Part shown: piece by piece, positions 8,055 to 15,444 of the stretch
How the letters are laid out: each line of letters opens with the position of its first letter
How positions within the stretch are numbered: the stretch's first letter is position 1
DNA from: Draconibacterium sp.
GTDB lineage: Bacteria > Bacteroidota > Bacteroidia > Bacteroidales > Prolixibacteraceae
NCBI GenBank assembly: GCA_027011835.1
Contig: JALUZN010000500.1
Span: forward strand, 1-16,998
Length of the DNA stretch: 16,998 nt
Reading direction: 5' to 3'
The notes under the pieces: model-generated
The model's input: the letters and a program-made list of their open reading frames with translations, nothing else
Told to the model about the DNA's origin: nothing
Databases searched by the model: none
Made by a program: the position numbers and the translations under genes

Positions 8055-8110
8055 AAGTTCAAGGTTCAAGGTTCAAAGTTCAAAGTTCAAAGTTCAAAGT
8101 TTAAAGTTCA
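8055..8110 (+). repeat. Tandem heptanucleotide array (AAGTTCA)8
   Basis: Eight consecutive 7-bp units cover 56 bp: AAGTTCA, AGGTTCA, AGGTTCA, AAGTTCA x3, AAGTTTA, AAGTTCA. The array begins 29 bp after the ThuA stop and ends 79 bp before the next start. The remaining spacer (8111-8189) is AT-rich without a clear promoter motif. Confidence 0.92.
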
Positions 8111-8189
8111 AAAGGAACAAGTTTAAGTGAAATGTAATTTTAGAGACAGTTAATAAATTAACATTCAGAACAAACTTAAAAACAATAAT

Positions 8190-9566
8190 ATGAAGCGAAG
8201 AAATTTTTTAAAGAACACAGTGGCAACAACTGCCGGAGCAATACTTATTCCTTCGGTTGTTCCATCGTCGGTATTTGGGAAAAATGCACCGAGTAACAAA
8301 ATTAATGTGGGACAAATTGGTTGTGGGCGAATTGCTCAAACACACGATATGCCGGGAACATTGCAGCACGATGTTGCCCGAATGATTGCTGTTTCCGATT
8401 TGGATAGCAACCGAATGAAAGACGGTAAAAAGTTGGTCGAGAATTTTTATAAGAAAAAAACAGGCAGCAATACTGCCGTTGATGTAAAAATGTATGATGA
8501 TTACAAAGAGATGCTTTTGAATAAAGATATCGATGCAGTAATTATTAGTACACCCGACCACTGGCACTCGCAACCGGCACTCGAGGCTGCACTTGCCGGC
8601 AAAGATATTTACCTGCAAAAACCAACATCGCTTACCGTTACCGAAGGCCGGCTTTTAAGCGATATTGTTCACCGTCAGGGAACAATTCTGCAAATGGGAA
8701 CGCAACAGCGGTCGATGCCTCAATTCCGGCGTGCTGCCGAACTTGTACGTAACGGAAGAATTGGAAAAATACATACCGTAAAAATTGGATTGCCGGGCGA
8801 CCCGTCGGGACCGGTTTTCGAGACAGGCCCTGTTCCTTCAAATTTAAATTACGATATGTGGCTGGGCTCAACTCCCGAAATACCATACCACGAAAAACTG
8901 GTACATCCGCAAAAAGGATATGGCCGGCCGGGGTGGTTGCGTTACGAAAACTATGGCGCCGGAATGATTACCGGCTGGGGGCAGCATCATTTCGATTCGG
9001 CAGCCTGGGGAATGGATACCGAACATACCGGCCCAATTTCGGTGGAAGCTGTTGCACAGTTTCCAAAATCGGGAACATGGAATGTACACGGCGACTTTAT
9101 GGTAAAACAGGAGTATGAAAATGGAATTACCGTTTTTGTTAGCGGCGGTTATACAAACGGAGTGCGGTACGAAGGAGATGATGGGTGGATTTTTGTGTCG
9201 AGAGGAAATTATACCGCTTCGCCAAGCGACCCGGTTGATAAAGAGAAAAGTGCAAAAGCACTTAATGCCAGCGACCCGAAAATACTCGATTCGGTAATTG
9301 GGCCCGACGAAATTCATCTTTACAAAAGCGACGAGCAACACGGTAACTGGTTAGACTGTATTCAATCGCGTAAGCAACCTATTTCGCCAATAGAAATTGG
9401 CCACCGCGCATGTACAATCTGTTTAATCAGCCACATTGCAATGAAAGTTCCGGGCGTACTAAACTGGGATCCAAGCAAAGAGAGATTCTCTAATAACGAT
9501 TTGGCCAACTCGATGTTAAGCCGGCCACAACGCTATCCGTACGGAACCGATTATGTAAAGAGGTAA
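8190..9566 (+). CDS. Tat-exported Gfo/Idh/MocA-family NAD(P)-dependent oxidoreductase
   Basis: This 458-aa protein has a twin-arginine signal (RRNFLKN at residues 3-9, then a hydrophobic segment to about residue 28). That implies export in folded, cofactor-loaded form. The Rossmann motif GCGRIA is at 44-49. AVISTPDHWHS-type residues lie at 116-127, QKPTSLTVTEG (143-153) carries the family's catalytic Lys144 in an (E/Q)KP motif, and GQHHFDSAAW (264-273) supplies the active-site His/Asp set. Family members oxidise sugar or cyclitol hydroxyls, often at C3. Here the substrate is unknown. It lies between the ThuA lipoprotein and a second Gfo/Idh-like gene, matching the ThuA/ThuB-like logic of keto-sugar metabolism (inference). 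Confidence 0.92.
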   Translation: MKRRNFLKNTVATTAGAILIPSVVPSSVFGKNAPSNKINVGQIGCGRIAQTHDMPGTLQHDVARMIAVSDLDSNRMKDGKKLVENFYKKKTGSNTAVDVKMYDDYKEMLLNKDIDAVIISTPDHWHSQPALEAALAGKDIYLQKPTSLTVTEGRLLSDIVHRQGTILQMGTQQRSMPQFRRAAELVRNGRIGKIHTVKIGLPGDPSGPVFETGPVPSNLNYDMWLGSTPEIPYHEKLVHPQKGYGRPGWLRYENYGAGMITGWGQHHFDSAAWGMDTEHTGPISVEAVAQFPKSGTWNVHGDFMVKQEYENGITVFVSGGYTNGVRYEGDDGWIFVSRGNYTASPSDPVDKEKSAKALNASDPKILDSVIGPDEIHLYKSDEQHGNWLDCIQSRKQPISPIEIGHRACTICLISHIAMKVPGVLNWDPSKERFSNNDLANSMLSRPQRYPYGTDYVKR

Positions 9567-9608
9567 GGGGTTAAATAATATTTGCATTTCCGAAAAAGTT
9601 TTCAGAAA

Positions 9609-9616
9609 TAAATTTG
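9609..9616 (+). promoter_or_regulatory. Candidate internal -7 promoter element
   Basis: TAAATTTG matches TAnnTTTG in the 180-bp spacer before the second Gfo/Idh gene, giving a leader of about 125 nt. A TTTG lies too far upstream (roughly 24 bp) for a canonical -33. It may allow separate expression of the last two genes. Confidence 0.3.
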
Positions 9617-9652
9617 TAGATATTACGTGGAATAAATATGAAATATTTTTAA

Positions 9653-9701
9653 AACTATTTCTCCAGTAGCACAACTATTTCTCTGCTACGATAATAATCG
9701 T
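9653..9701 (+). promoter_or_regulatory. Direct repeat and hairpins in the leader of the second Gfo/Idh gene
   Basis: The 11-mer AACTATTTCTC occurs at 9653-9663 and again at 9673-9683, exactly 20 bp apart (about two helical turns). It overlaps an inverted pair GTAGCA (9666-9671)/TGCTAC (9684-9689) and a small hairpin ACGAT-AATA-ATCGT (9688-9701). Tandem sites at this spacing suit a regulator binding one DNA face, such as an AraC-type protein. Function is inferred. Confidence 0.35.
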
Positions 9702-9746
9702 AAATTTACAAGCAATAAATTATAAACCATTTAACCATTTCAAGAA

Positions 9747-11156
9747 ATGAGAAAAATACAGTTATTCGTTCTGTCTGTTGCAGTTGCTTTTACAGCGTGC
9801 ACCGGAGGTAGCCAGAAGAAAACAGAAACCAATAAAAAACAGAATATGTTTACAGGAGCAAAAGGTGAAGTAAAACTCATGACACTCGACCCGGGACATT
9901 TTCATGCGTCATTGGTTCAAAAAGTTATGTACGACCAAATTGACCCCACAGTGTATGTTTTTGCGCCTAAAGGACCTGATGTACAGCAACATTTAAAACG
10001 AATTGAGAGTTACAACACGCGTGCGAATAATCCAACATCGTGGATTGAAAAAGTATATTTGGGAGATGATTTCTTCGAAAAAATGATTTCTGAAAAACCG
10101 GGAAATGTAGTGGTAGTTTCGGGAAATAACGCAAAAAAAACCGAGTACATTTTAAAAACTGTTGAAGCGGGAATTAATGTGTTGGCCGACAAACCCATGG
10201 TTATTAATCCCGATGAATTCCCACGACTTGAACAGGCTTTTAAAGTTGCCGGAGAAAAAGGTGTTTTATTGTACGACATAATGACTGAGCGACATGAGGT
10301 TACAACAAAAATACAGCGCGAATTATCGAAAATACCCGAAGTTTTTGGAACCTTATTAAAAGGAACAGAAGAAAATCCTGCAATTACAAAGGAGAGTGTA
10401 CACCACTTTTTTAAATATGTTTCGGGAAAAGCATTAATTCGTCCGGCATGGTTTTTTGATGTAACCCAACAGGGAGAAGGAATTGTTGATGTAACAACGC
10501 ATCTTGTCGATTTAATTCAATGGGAAGCTTTTCCTGAAGTTACACTTGCTAAATCGGATGTAAATATTGTTTCTGCAAAACACTGGACGACCGACCTCAC
10601 TCCGAAAATGTTTAAAAAAGTTACCGGTCTCGATAGCTATCCCGAATATCTTCAAAAAGCGATAAAAGACGATACGTTAAAAGTTTACAGTAACGGAGAA
10701 ATAAACTACACATTAAAAGGAGTTCATGCAAAAGTATCGGTGGCTTGGCACTTCCAGGCTCCCGAAGGAACTGCCGACACGCACTACTCCATTATGCGAG
10801 GTACAATGTGTAACCTTATTATTAAACAGGGGCAAGAGGAAGGTTATAAACCAAAACTGTATGTTGAGGCAACTGTAAAAGATGGGCTGGAGACATTTGC
10901 CGGCGGTCTGGGAAAAGCAGTAAATCAAGATCTGGCAGTGATGTATCCGGGGTTAAAACTTAAAAAACTTAGCGACAGACTTTGGACTGTTGAAATTCCC
11001 GATAAATATAAAGTTGGCCACGAAGCACATTTCGGACAGGTTACACAAAAATATTTACGCTACCTGAAAATGGGACATTTACCCGAATGGGAAGTGCCCA
11101 ACATGATTGTTAAATATTATACAACCACCGAAGGAATGAAAGTTGCTTTGAAATAG
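9747..11156 (+). CDS. Lipoprotein Gfo/Idh-like putative oxidoreductase (with the family's C-terminal oxidoreductase domain)
   Basis: This 469-aa protein begins with a lipoprotein signal ending FTAC (Cys18) and a lysine-rich linker to about residue 32. It then has a Gfo/Idh-like fold. The glycine-rich nucleotide loop is replaced by LDPGHFHA (47-54). Family landmarks remain: NVVVVSGNNAKKTEYI at 120-135, NVLADKPMV with Lys149, and GEGIVDVTTHLVDLIQW (243-259) with His252. The C-terminal half resembles the putative-oxidoreductase C-terminal domain seen in Bacteroidota homologues. Because the GxGxxG/A loop is absent and a lipobox implies Sec export unfolded, NAD(P)-dependent catalysis is uncertain. 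It could be a binding or non-redox protein. It is in tandem with the Tat-exported paralogue. Confidence 0.85.
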   Translation: MRKIQLFVLSVAVAFTACTGGSQKKTETNKKQNMFTGAKGEVKLMTLDPGHFHASLVQKVMYDQIDPTVYVFAPKGPDVQQHLKRIESYNTRANNPTSWIEKVYLGDDFFEKMISEKPGNVVVVSGNNAKKTEYILKTVEAGINVLADKPMVINPDEFPRLEQAFKVAGEKGVLLYDIMTERHEVTTKIQRELSKIPEVFGTLLKGTEENPAITKESVHHFFKYVSGKALIRPAWFFDVTQQGEGIVDVTTHLVDLIQWEAFPEVTLAKSDVNIVSAKHWTTDLTPKMFKKVTGLDSYPEYLQKAIKDDTLKVYSNGEINYTLKGVHAKVSVAWHFQAPEGTADTHYSIMRGTMCNLIIKQGQEEGYKPKLYVEATVKDGLETFAGGLGKAVNQDLAVMYPGLKLKKLSDRLWTVEIPDKYKVGHEAHFGQVTQKYLRYLKMGHLPEWEVPNMIVKYYTTTEGMKVALK

Positions 11157-11216
11157 GGGATTTAAAACTCTTCTGCCACATAGTAATTTTTTTTTCACAT
11201 TTTAACAACTATCCTG

Positions 11217-11313
11217 ATGAAATATTCATGATAAAAGATTTCACACACAAGAGCAAGATTGAGCTTAAGCACTAATTTTCTTGTCTTGTGTCTTGGTTCT
11301 AAATTTTAAACAC
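11217..11313 (+). repeat. Repeated leader, copy B, with 7-bp periodic tract
   Basis: This stretch immediately precedes the CocE start and mirrors copy A at 7155-7263. It shares the 24-bp identical block at 11224-11247, GCACTAATT (11269-11277) and TAAATTTTAAAC (11300-11311). Its heptad tract is shorter: TTTCTTG, TCTTGTG, TCTTGGT, TCTAAAT (11277-11304). Similarity reaches from about 60 bp before the tract to the start codon, so it was probably copied as a unit. Confidence 0.75.
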
Positions 11314-13191
11314 ATGAAAACTGTAATTCTTTTTTTACTTATCCTTGCCGGTATTTCAACAAATGCGCAGGATGTAGATTCTCTTTGGATTAGAAATAAT
11401 TACTCAAAAAAAGAGGTTTATATAACGATGCGCGACGGCGTACGATTGTTTACATCGGTTTACACTCCAAACAGTACCGAAGAGGCACATCCAATTTTGA
11501 TGAGAAGAACTCCATACTCTTGCCGTCCTTACGGCAAAGATAAATTTCCTAAATTCTGGCGCAATTATCAAAGAGAGTATTTTAAAGAGGGGTATATTGT
11601 TGTTATTCAGGATGTGCGTGGAAGGTGGATGAGTGAGGGCGAATTTGTTGACGTGCGTCCGTTTAATGCAAATAAAAAAGGGAAGGAGACCGATGAGGCA
11701 AGTGATACGTATGATACCATTGAATGGCTTTTAAAGAACATTGCAAACAACAATGGCAAAGTTGGAGTTTTTGGCATTTCCTATCCCGGGTTTTATTCAA
11801 CAATGGCAGCGGCAAGCAATCACCCTGCGTTAAAAGCGGTAAGCCCGCAGGCACCGGTTACAAACTGGTTTATTGGCGACGACTTCCACCATAATGGTGC
11901 ATTTATGATGATGGATGCATTTCGTTTTTATTCTGTGTTAGGAAGTGGTTTTGGAGTCTCTCGTCCTAAACCTGTTTCGGTTGGACCAAAATCTGTCGGG
12001 TTTCCTAATCGCGATAATTATAAGTTTTTCCTTGAAGTGGGGGCAATAAAAAACCTTACAAAATTAACCGGCGACAGTATTGCTTTTTGGAATGAATTGA
12101 TAAATCATCCGGATTATGATGAATGGTGGATGGCCCGTGATGCAAGAAATGCAACAATAAATTTACAACCTGCCATGTTGTGGGTTGGCGGTTTGTTTGA
12201 TGCGGAAGATTGCTGGGGTGCATGGAATGCATATAAAGCAGCAGAGAAGAATAATAAAGGCAAAGTTTTTAATAAAATAGTGGAAGGTCCGTGGTTTCAT
12301 GGTCAATGGGCATACGATGACGGAACACATCATGGAAATATTCAATTTGGCTCGAATACGAGTAAGTATTTTCAGCAAAATTTTGAGCTGCCATTTTTCA
12401 ATTATTACCTGAAAGGGGAAGGAGATATTTCGAAAATTGCAGAGGCAAATGTTTTTATTACCGGCGAAAACAGATGGGAGTCATTTAAACAGTGGCCGCC
12501 TGAAAATAAGGAAGATAAAATTATCTATTTTCAACCTAACGGAAAACTCGATTGGGAAAAACCGGTTGCCAAAAACAGTTTTAGCGATTATGTAAGCGAC
12601 CCTGCTAAACCGGTACCGTACGAAGAGAATGTGCACTTTAGGAGAACGAGAAATTATATGACAAACGACCAGCGATTTGCTGCACGCCGGCCCGATGTAC
12701 TTGTTTTCGAAACCGACACGTTAACCGAGGATTTAACTGTTACCGGAAGTGTAATTGCTGATTTGGCAACAAGTATTTCGACTACCGATGCCGATTTTAT
12801 AGTGAAGATTATTGATGTTTTTCCTGATAACTTTAGTTATGAAACCGAAAATCAGGGGAAAAGTTATCCGATGGGAGGGTATCAAATGTTGGTAAGGGGA
12901 GAAGTGTTTCGCGGGCGATACAGAAATAGTTTTCAAAAACCGGCGGCATTTATTCCGGAGAAGATTGAAAATGTAAAATTCGAACTGCCATCAATTGCGC
13001 ATAAATTTAAAAAAGGGCACCGTTTAATGGTGCAGATACAAAGCAGCTGGTTCCCGTTGGTCGATAGAAATCCGCAACAATTTATCGATATTTATCATTG
13101 CAACAACGACGACTTTATAAAGAGTACAATTAAAATTTATCACGACTCACAAAATTCATCGAAAATTATATTGCCTGTTTTACAAGATTAA
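11314..13191 (+). CDS. Exported CocE/NonD-family (S15) hydrolase
   Basis: The protein is 625 aa from ATG 11314. An open TTG at 11281 lies inside the repeated leader and is rejected because the signal peptide MKTVILFLLILAGISTNAQ starts at the ATG. The alpha/beta-hydrolase core has VIQDVRGRWMSEGEF (97-111) and the nucleophile elbow GISYPG with Ser156. VGGLFDAEDCWGAW carries Asp296 and EGPWFHGQW carries His329, together a complete Ser-Asp-His triad. The C-terminal third is the jelly-roll domain of the X-Pro dipeptidyl-peptidase/cocaine-esterase family. Members hydrolyse acyl esters or amides, including alpha-amino acid esters. In this setting removal of an acyl group from a sugar derivative is plausible but inferred. 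The gene ends directly at the inverted-repeat element. Confidence 0.92.
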   Translation: MKTVILFLLILAGISTNAQDVDSLWIRNNYSKKEVYITMRDGVRLFTSVYTPNSTEEAHPILMRRTPYSCRPYGKDKFPKFWRNYQREYFKEGYIVVIQDVRGRWMSEGEFVDVRPFNANKKGKETDEASDTYDTIEWLLKNIANNNGKVGVFGISYPGFYSTMAAASNHPALKAVSPQAPVTNWFIGDDFHHNGAFMMMDAFRFYSVLGSGFGVSRPKPVSVGPKSVGFPNRDNYKFFLEVGAIKNLTKLTGDSIAFWNELINHPDYDEWWMARDARNATINLQPAMLWVGGLFDAEDCWGAWNAYKAAEKNNKGKVFNKIVEGPWFHGQWAYDDGTHHGNIQFGSNTSKYFQQNFELPFFNYYLKGEGDISKIAEANVFITGENRWESFKQWPPENKEDKIIYFQPNGKLDWEKPVAKNSFSDYVSDPAKPVPYEENVHFRRTRNYMTNDQRFAARRPDVLVFETDTLTEDLTVTGSVIADLATSISTTDADFIVKIIDVFPDNFSYETENQGKSYPMGGYQMLVRGEVFRGRYRNSFQKPAAFIPEKIENVKFELPSIAHKFKKGHRLMVQIQSSWFPLVDRNPQQFIDIYHCNNDDFIKSTIKIYHDSQNSSKIILPVLQD

Positions 13192-13618
13192 AATGGATTA
13201 CTTCAACTTTCGGGTTGATGGGGTAATTTTAAATTTAATGAATCGGCTTTTCCCCTGCCGGAGGTCATACTCTTTGGTTTGACCAGAGGCGTACGCAGAA
13301 ATCCAGTTCGCAGCGACGGCCTCGGTCGGTGAGCCGGAAAACAAGTGATAACGACGTTGGAAAATTACTGCTGTTTGAGGAGCTCCAATGTATTGGAGGG
13401 AGTTCAGTAATTTTAGTCGTTATTGCGTAGCTTTTCCGAGTGAAGCGAACGCAGCCTTGGTCTTTTTGTTTACTTTTTGGACTAAGCCAAAAAGTAAAAT
13501 CCGCCCGATAGGGCAAAAGTAATATCATAGCATCCCTTTGACCGGCAACACAAAAGTTTAAATACCCGTAGAAATCTATTTAAATATTGAATCAACCCGA
13601 AAGTTGAAGTGAGCCATT
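13192..13618. mobile_element. MITE-like 427-bp element with terminal inverted repeats
   Basis: The ends are inverted repeats of 28 bp with two mismatches (13192-13219 and 13591-13618), including 20 perfectly paired bases (13200-13219 with 13591-13610; core TTCAACTTTCGGGTTGA). Inside is a nested stem-loop centred on 13390/13391: CTCCAAT/ATTGGAG (13383-13398), AAAATTACTG/CAGTAATTTT (13361-13370/13405-13414), ATAACGAC/GTCGTTAT (13348-13355/13416-13423) and CGGAAAA/TTTTCCG (13335-13341/13432-13438). A second hairpin pairs 13469-13480 with 13487-13498 (12 bp, 6-nt loop). No transposase or convincing protein is encoded. No clear target-site duplication is visible; only ambiguous A-rich flanks remain. 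It could be a non-autonomous mobile element or a large structured RNA. Confidence 0.7.
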
Positions 13619-13646
13619 AAAATCGGGAGAATCCTTTCCTAAAATA

Positions 13647-13678
13647 AAATCCGTATTGAAATATTTCAATACGGATTT
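13647..13678. terminator. Palindromic intrinsic terminator
   Basis: AAATCCGTATTGAAAT (13647-13662) is followed directly by its reverse complement (13663-13678), then continues into a T-run ending at 13681. A few central bases would form the loop. It lies between the converging CocE (plus) and dapL (minus) genes, most clearly terminating plus-strand transcripts, with A-rich sequence at its left for partial function the other way. Confidence 0.85.
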
Positions 13679-13684
13679 TTTACT

Positions 13685-13709
13685 CCTCCCCATTGGAGAG
13701 GTTGGGAGG
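13685..13709. repeat. Small G/C-rich hairpin next to the dapL stop
   Basis: CCTCCC (13685-13690) pairs with GGGAGG (13704-13709) around a segment that contains CATTGGAGAGG. It lies 7 bp beyond the dapL stop. Similar CTCCCC...GGGAGG hairpins recur in Bacteroidota intergenic DNA as far as I recall; recurrence here cannot be tested. Confidence 0.45.
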
Positions 13710-13716
13710 GACTCTT

Positions 13717-14946
13717 CTATTTCAAATTTTTAATCCGCTCCATAGCTTCAATTACATTTTCGCGGTCGGCAAAAGCCGAAAAGCGGAAGTATCCTTCGCC
13801 GGCGGGGCCAAATCCCGAGCCGGGCGTTCCCACAACATTCGCTTCGTTCAACACTTTATCGAAGAAATCCCACGAGCTCATTCCATCTTTTGTTTTTACC
13901 CAAACGTATGGCGAGTTCTCGCCGCCATAAACTTCGTAACCAATTTCGCGCATACTTTCGCGCATTATTTTGGCGTTGCCAAGGTAATAGGCAATTGTTT
14001 CGGCCACCTCTTTTTTGCCTTCTTCCGAAAAAGTAGCTGCGGCAGCTTTTTGTACCGGATACGAAACTCCGTTAAATTTTGTCGACTGGCGACGGTTCCA
14101 GAGTGGTTTTACCGGGTATGCTTTTCCGTCAGTACCAAATGCTTCCAATTCGTTGGGAACAACTGTGTATGCACAACGTGTTCCGGTAAACCCGGCTGTT
14201 TTCGAGAAACTGCGAAACTCAATTGCCACTTTTTTGGCCCCTTCAATTTCGTAAATCGAATGCGGAATATCGTCGTCGGTAATAAATGCCTCGTATGCTG
14301 CATCGAAAAGAATGATGCTTTTATGCTCCAGTGCATAATCGACCCACTTTTTTAACTCTGCTTTTGTGGCAACCGTTCCGGTGGGGTTGTTGGGGTAGCA
14401 CAGGAAAATAAGGTCGGGAACCTGGTCGGGAAAATCGGGAACAAAATTATTTTCCACGGTACATGGCATATAAACAATCCCGTCGTAATGCCCGTTTGCT
14501 TTGCAATCTCCGGTTTTCCCAGCCATTACAGTTGTATCGACGTAAACCGGATAACTGGGGTCGCAAATGGCAATTTTATTGTCGTTGCCAAAAATATCCT
14601 GAATATTTCCGGTGTCACTTTTCGAGCCGTCGGAGACAAAAATCTCATCGGCCGAAATTTCTATACCGTTTTTCTGATACGCATTTTCGGCAATTGCTTC
14701 GCGTAAAAAACCGTACCCTTGTTCGGGACCGTACCCTCTAAAAGTTTCGCTGTTTGCCATCTCTTCCACACCCGCGTGAAACGCTTTAATAATGGCTGGC
14801 GACAATGGTTTTGTTACGTCGCCAATGCCCATTTTTATCACTTCTTTATCGGGGTTGGCAGCCATAAATTCGCTCACTCTCCGTCCTATTTCGGGGAAAA
14901 GATAACCCGCCTGAAGTTTCAGGTAATTCTCGTTAATTAATGCCAT
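13717..14946 (-). CDS. dapL: LL-diaminopimelate aminotransferase
   Basis: This 409-aa class I/II PLP aminotransferase converts tetrahydrodipicolinate plus glutamate to LL-diaminopimelate in one step, feeding lysine and peptidoglycan synthesis in the cytosol. Diagnostic segments are LFPEIGRRV near the N-terminus, GIGDVTKPLSP (40-50), RGYGPEQGYGFLREAI (70-85), FVSDGSKSDTGNIQ (103-116), CYPNNPTG (183-190), FDAAYEAF (214-221) and RSFSKTAGFTGTR with the PLP-binding Lys249. The length equals that of characterised DapL enzymes. The start is ATG 14946 (MALINENYLKL). A dapF homologue lies on the opposite strand about 500 bp away, with an MNT-type gene between. No TAnnTTTG motif is seen in the short upstream spacer. 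Confidence 0.97.
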   Translation of the reverse strand: MALINENYLKLQAGYLFPEIGRRVSEFMAANPDKEVIKMGIGDVTKPLSPAIIKAFHAGVEEMANSETFRGYGPEQGYGFLREAIAENAYQKNGIEISADEIFVSDGSKSDTGNIQDIFGNDNKIAICDPSYPVYVDTTVMAGKTGDCKANGHYDGIVYMPCTVENNFVPDFPDQVPDLIFLCYPNNPTGTVATKAELKKWVDYALEHKSIILFDAAYEAFITDDDIPHSIYEIEGAKKVAIEFRSFSKTAGFTGTRCAYTVVPNELEAFGTDGKAYPVKPLWNRRQSTKFNGVSYPVQKAAAATFSEEGKKEVAETIAYYLGNAKIMRESMREIGYEVYGGENSPYVWVKTKDGMSSWDFFDKVLNEANVVGTPGSGFGPAGEGYFRFSAFADRENVIEAMERIKNLK

Positions 14947-15033
14947 ATTCTATTTTATGTTGTTTTTGATAACTGTTTTTAACTCAGGGAGTTTTTTTTG
15001 ACTACACCAATATTTTCTAAACAATCTAAATCT

Positions 15034-15336
15034 TTAATCAACATAAATAGCTTCGTTTAGAATTCGGTTTTTGTATCTTGTCTTAATATATTTCTCACGA
15101 CATAAATCCACGTCAACTTTCAGGTTTTTCCTAAAAAACTGTTTAACAGCAATTTTAATGTCGTATAAATTATTGGTATTCTCTTCGAATTCAACAATCA
15201 AATCAATATCCGAAATATCGGTTTGTTCTTTTCTTGCATACGAACCAAACAAACCAATTTTAGTGATATGAAATTTATCCTGAAGCATAGGTTTGTGCTT
15301 CGAAATAAAGCTTAATATTTGTTTTTGCGTGTACAT
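15034..15336 (-). CDS. MNT-type minimal nucleotidyltransferase (orphan MntA-like)
   Basis: This 100-aa protein starts from ATG 15336. The frame opens further to a TTG at 15393, but that 19-residue extension is AT-rich and unsupported. The nucleotidyltransferase signature GSYARKEQTDISDIDL has GS at residues 31-32 and the metal-binding pair D43/D45. A third acidic position is likely D75 or D77 in VDVDL. Stand-alone MNT domains of this size usually pair with a HEPN-domain toxin (HepT), which they AMPylate. No HEPN gene lies on either side. It is inserted between dapL and the dapF homologue. It could be a relic of a toxin-antitoxin pair or act with a partner elsewhere. Confidence 0.85.
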   Translation of the reverse strand: MYTQKQILSFISKHKPMLQDKFHITKIGLFGSYARKEQTDISDIDLIVEFEENTNNLYDIKIAVKQFFRKNLKVDVDLCREKYIKTRYKNRILNEAIYVD

Positions 15337-15414
15337 TATTATTGCAAATTTACAAATAAATTTTTCAGTTATGGAAATCAATATTTTATACAACTAAAAT
15401 TCACTTTAGATTAA

Positions 15415-15422
15415 TACATTTG
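15415..15422 (+). promoter_or_regulatory. Candidate -7 promoter element for the dapF homologue
   Basis: TACATTTG matches TAnnTTTG and lies 22 bp before the ATG at 15445, giving a leader near 15 nt. The identical octamer at similar spacing precedes the GH3 gene. No TTG stands at the -33 position. Confidence 0.45.
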
Positions 15423-15444
15423 TATTTGATATAAAAATAAAACT

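Noticed and set aside
8055..8110. Short CRISPR-like array
   Set aside because: Units are contiguous 7-mers with no spacers, and no cas genes are present.
11281..11313. TTG upstream start for the CocE gene
   Set aside because: It would translate the repeated leader and bury the signal peptide that begins at ATG 11314.
13265..13528. An 87-codon minus-strand open frame
   Set aside because: It lies wholly inside the inverted-repeat element, runs through both hairpins, has no recognisable domain and a low-complexity, basic composition. It is best explained by the repeat.
13693..14355. A 220-codon plus-strand open frame
   Set aside because: It is antisense to dapL, which has an unmistakable full-length protein on the other strand.
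14981..14999. Hairpin AACTC-AGG-GAGTT followed by eight T, terminator-like on the plus strand
   Set aside because: The stem is only 5 bp and no plus-strand gene ends there; it is upstream of dapL on the minus strand. Chance occurrence in AT-rich DNA is likely.
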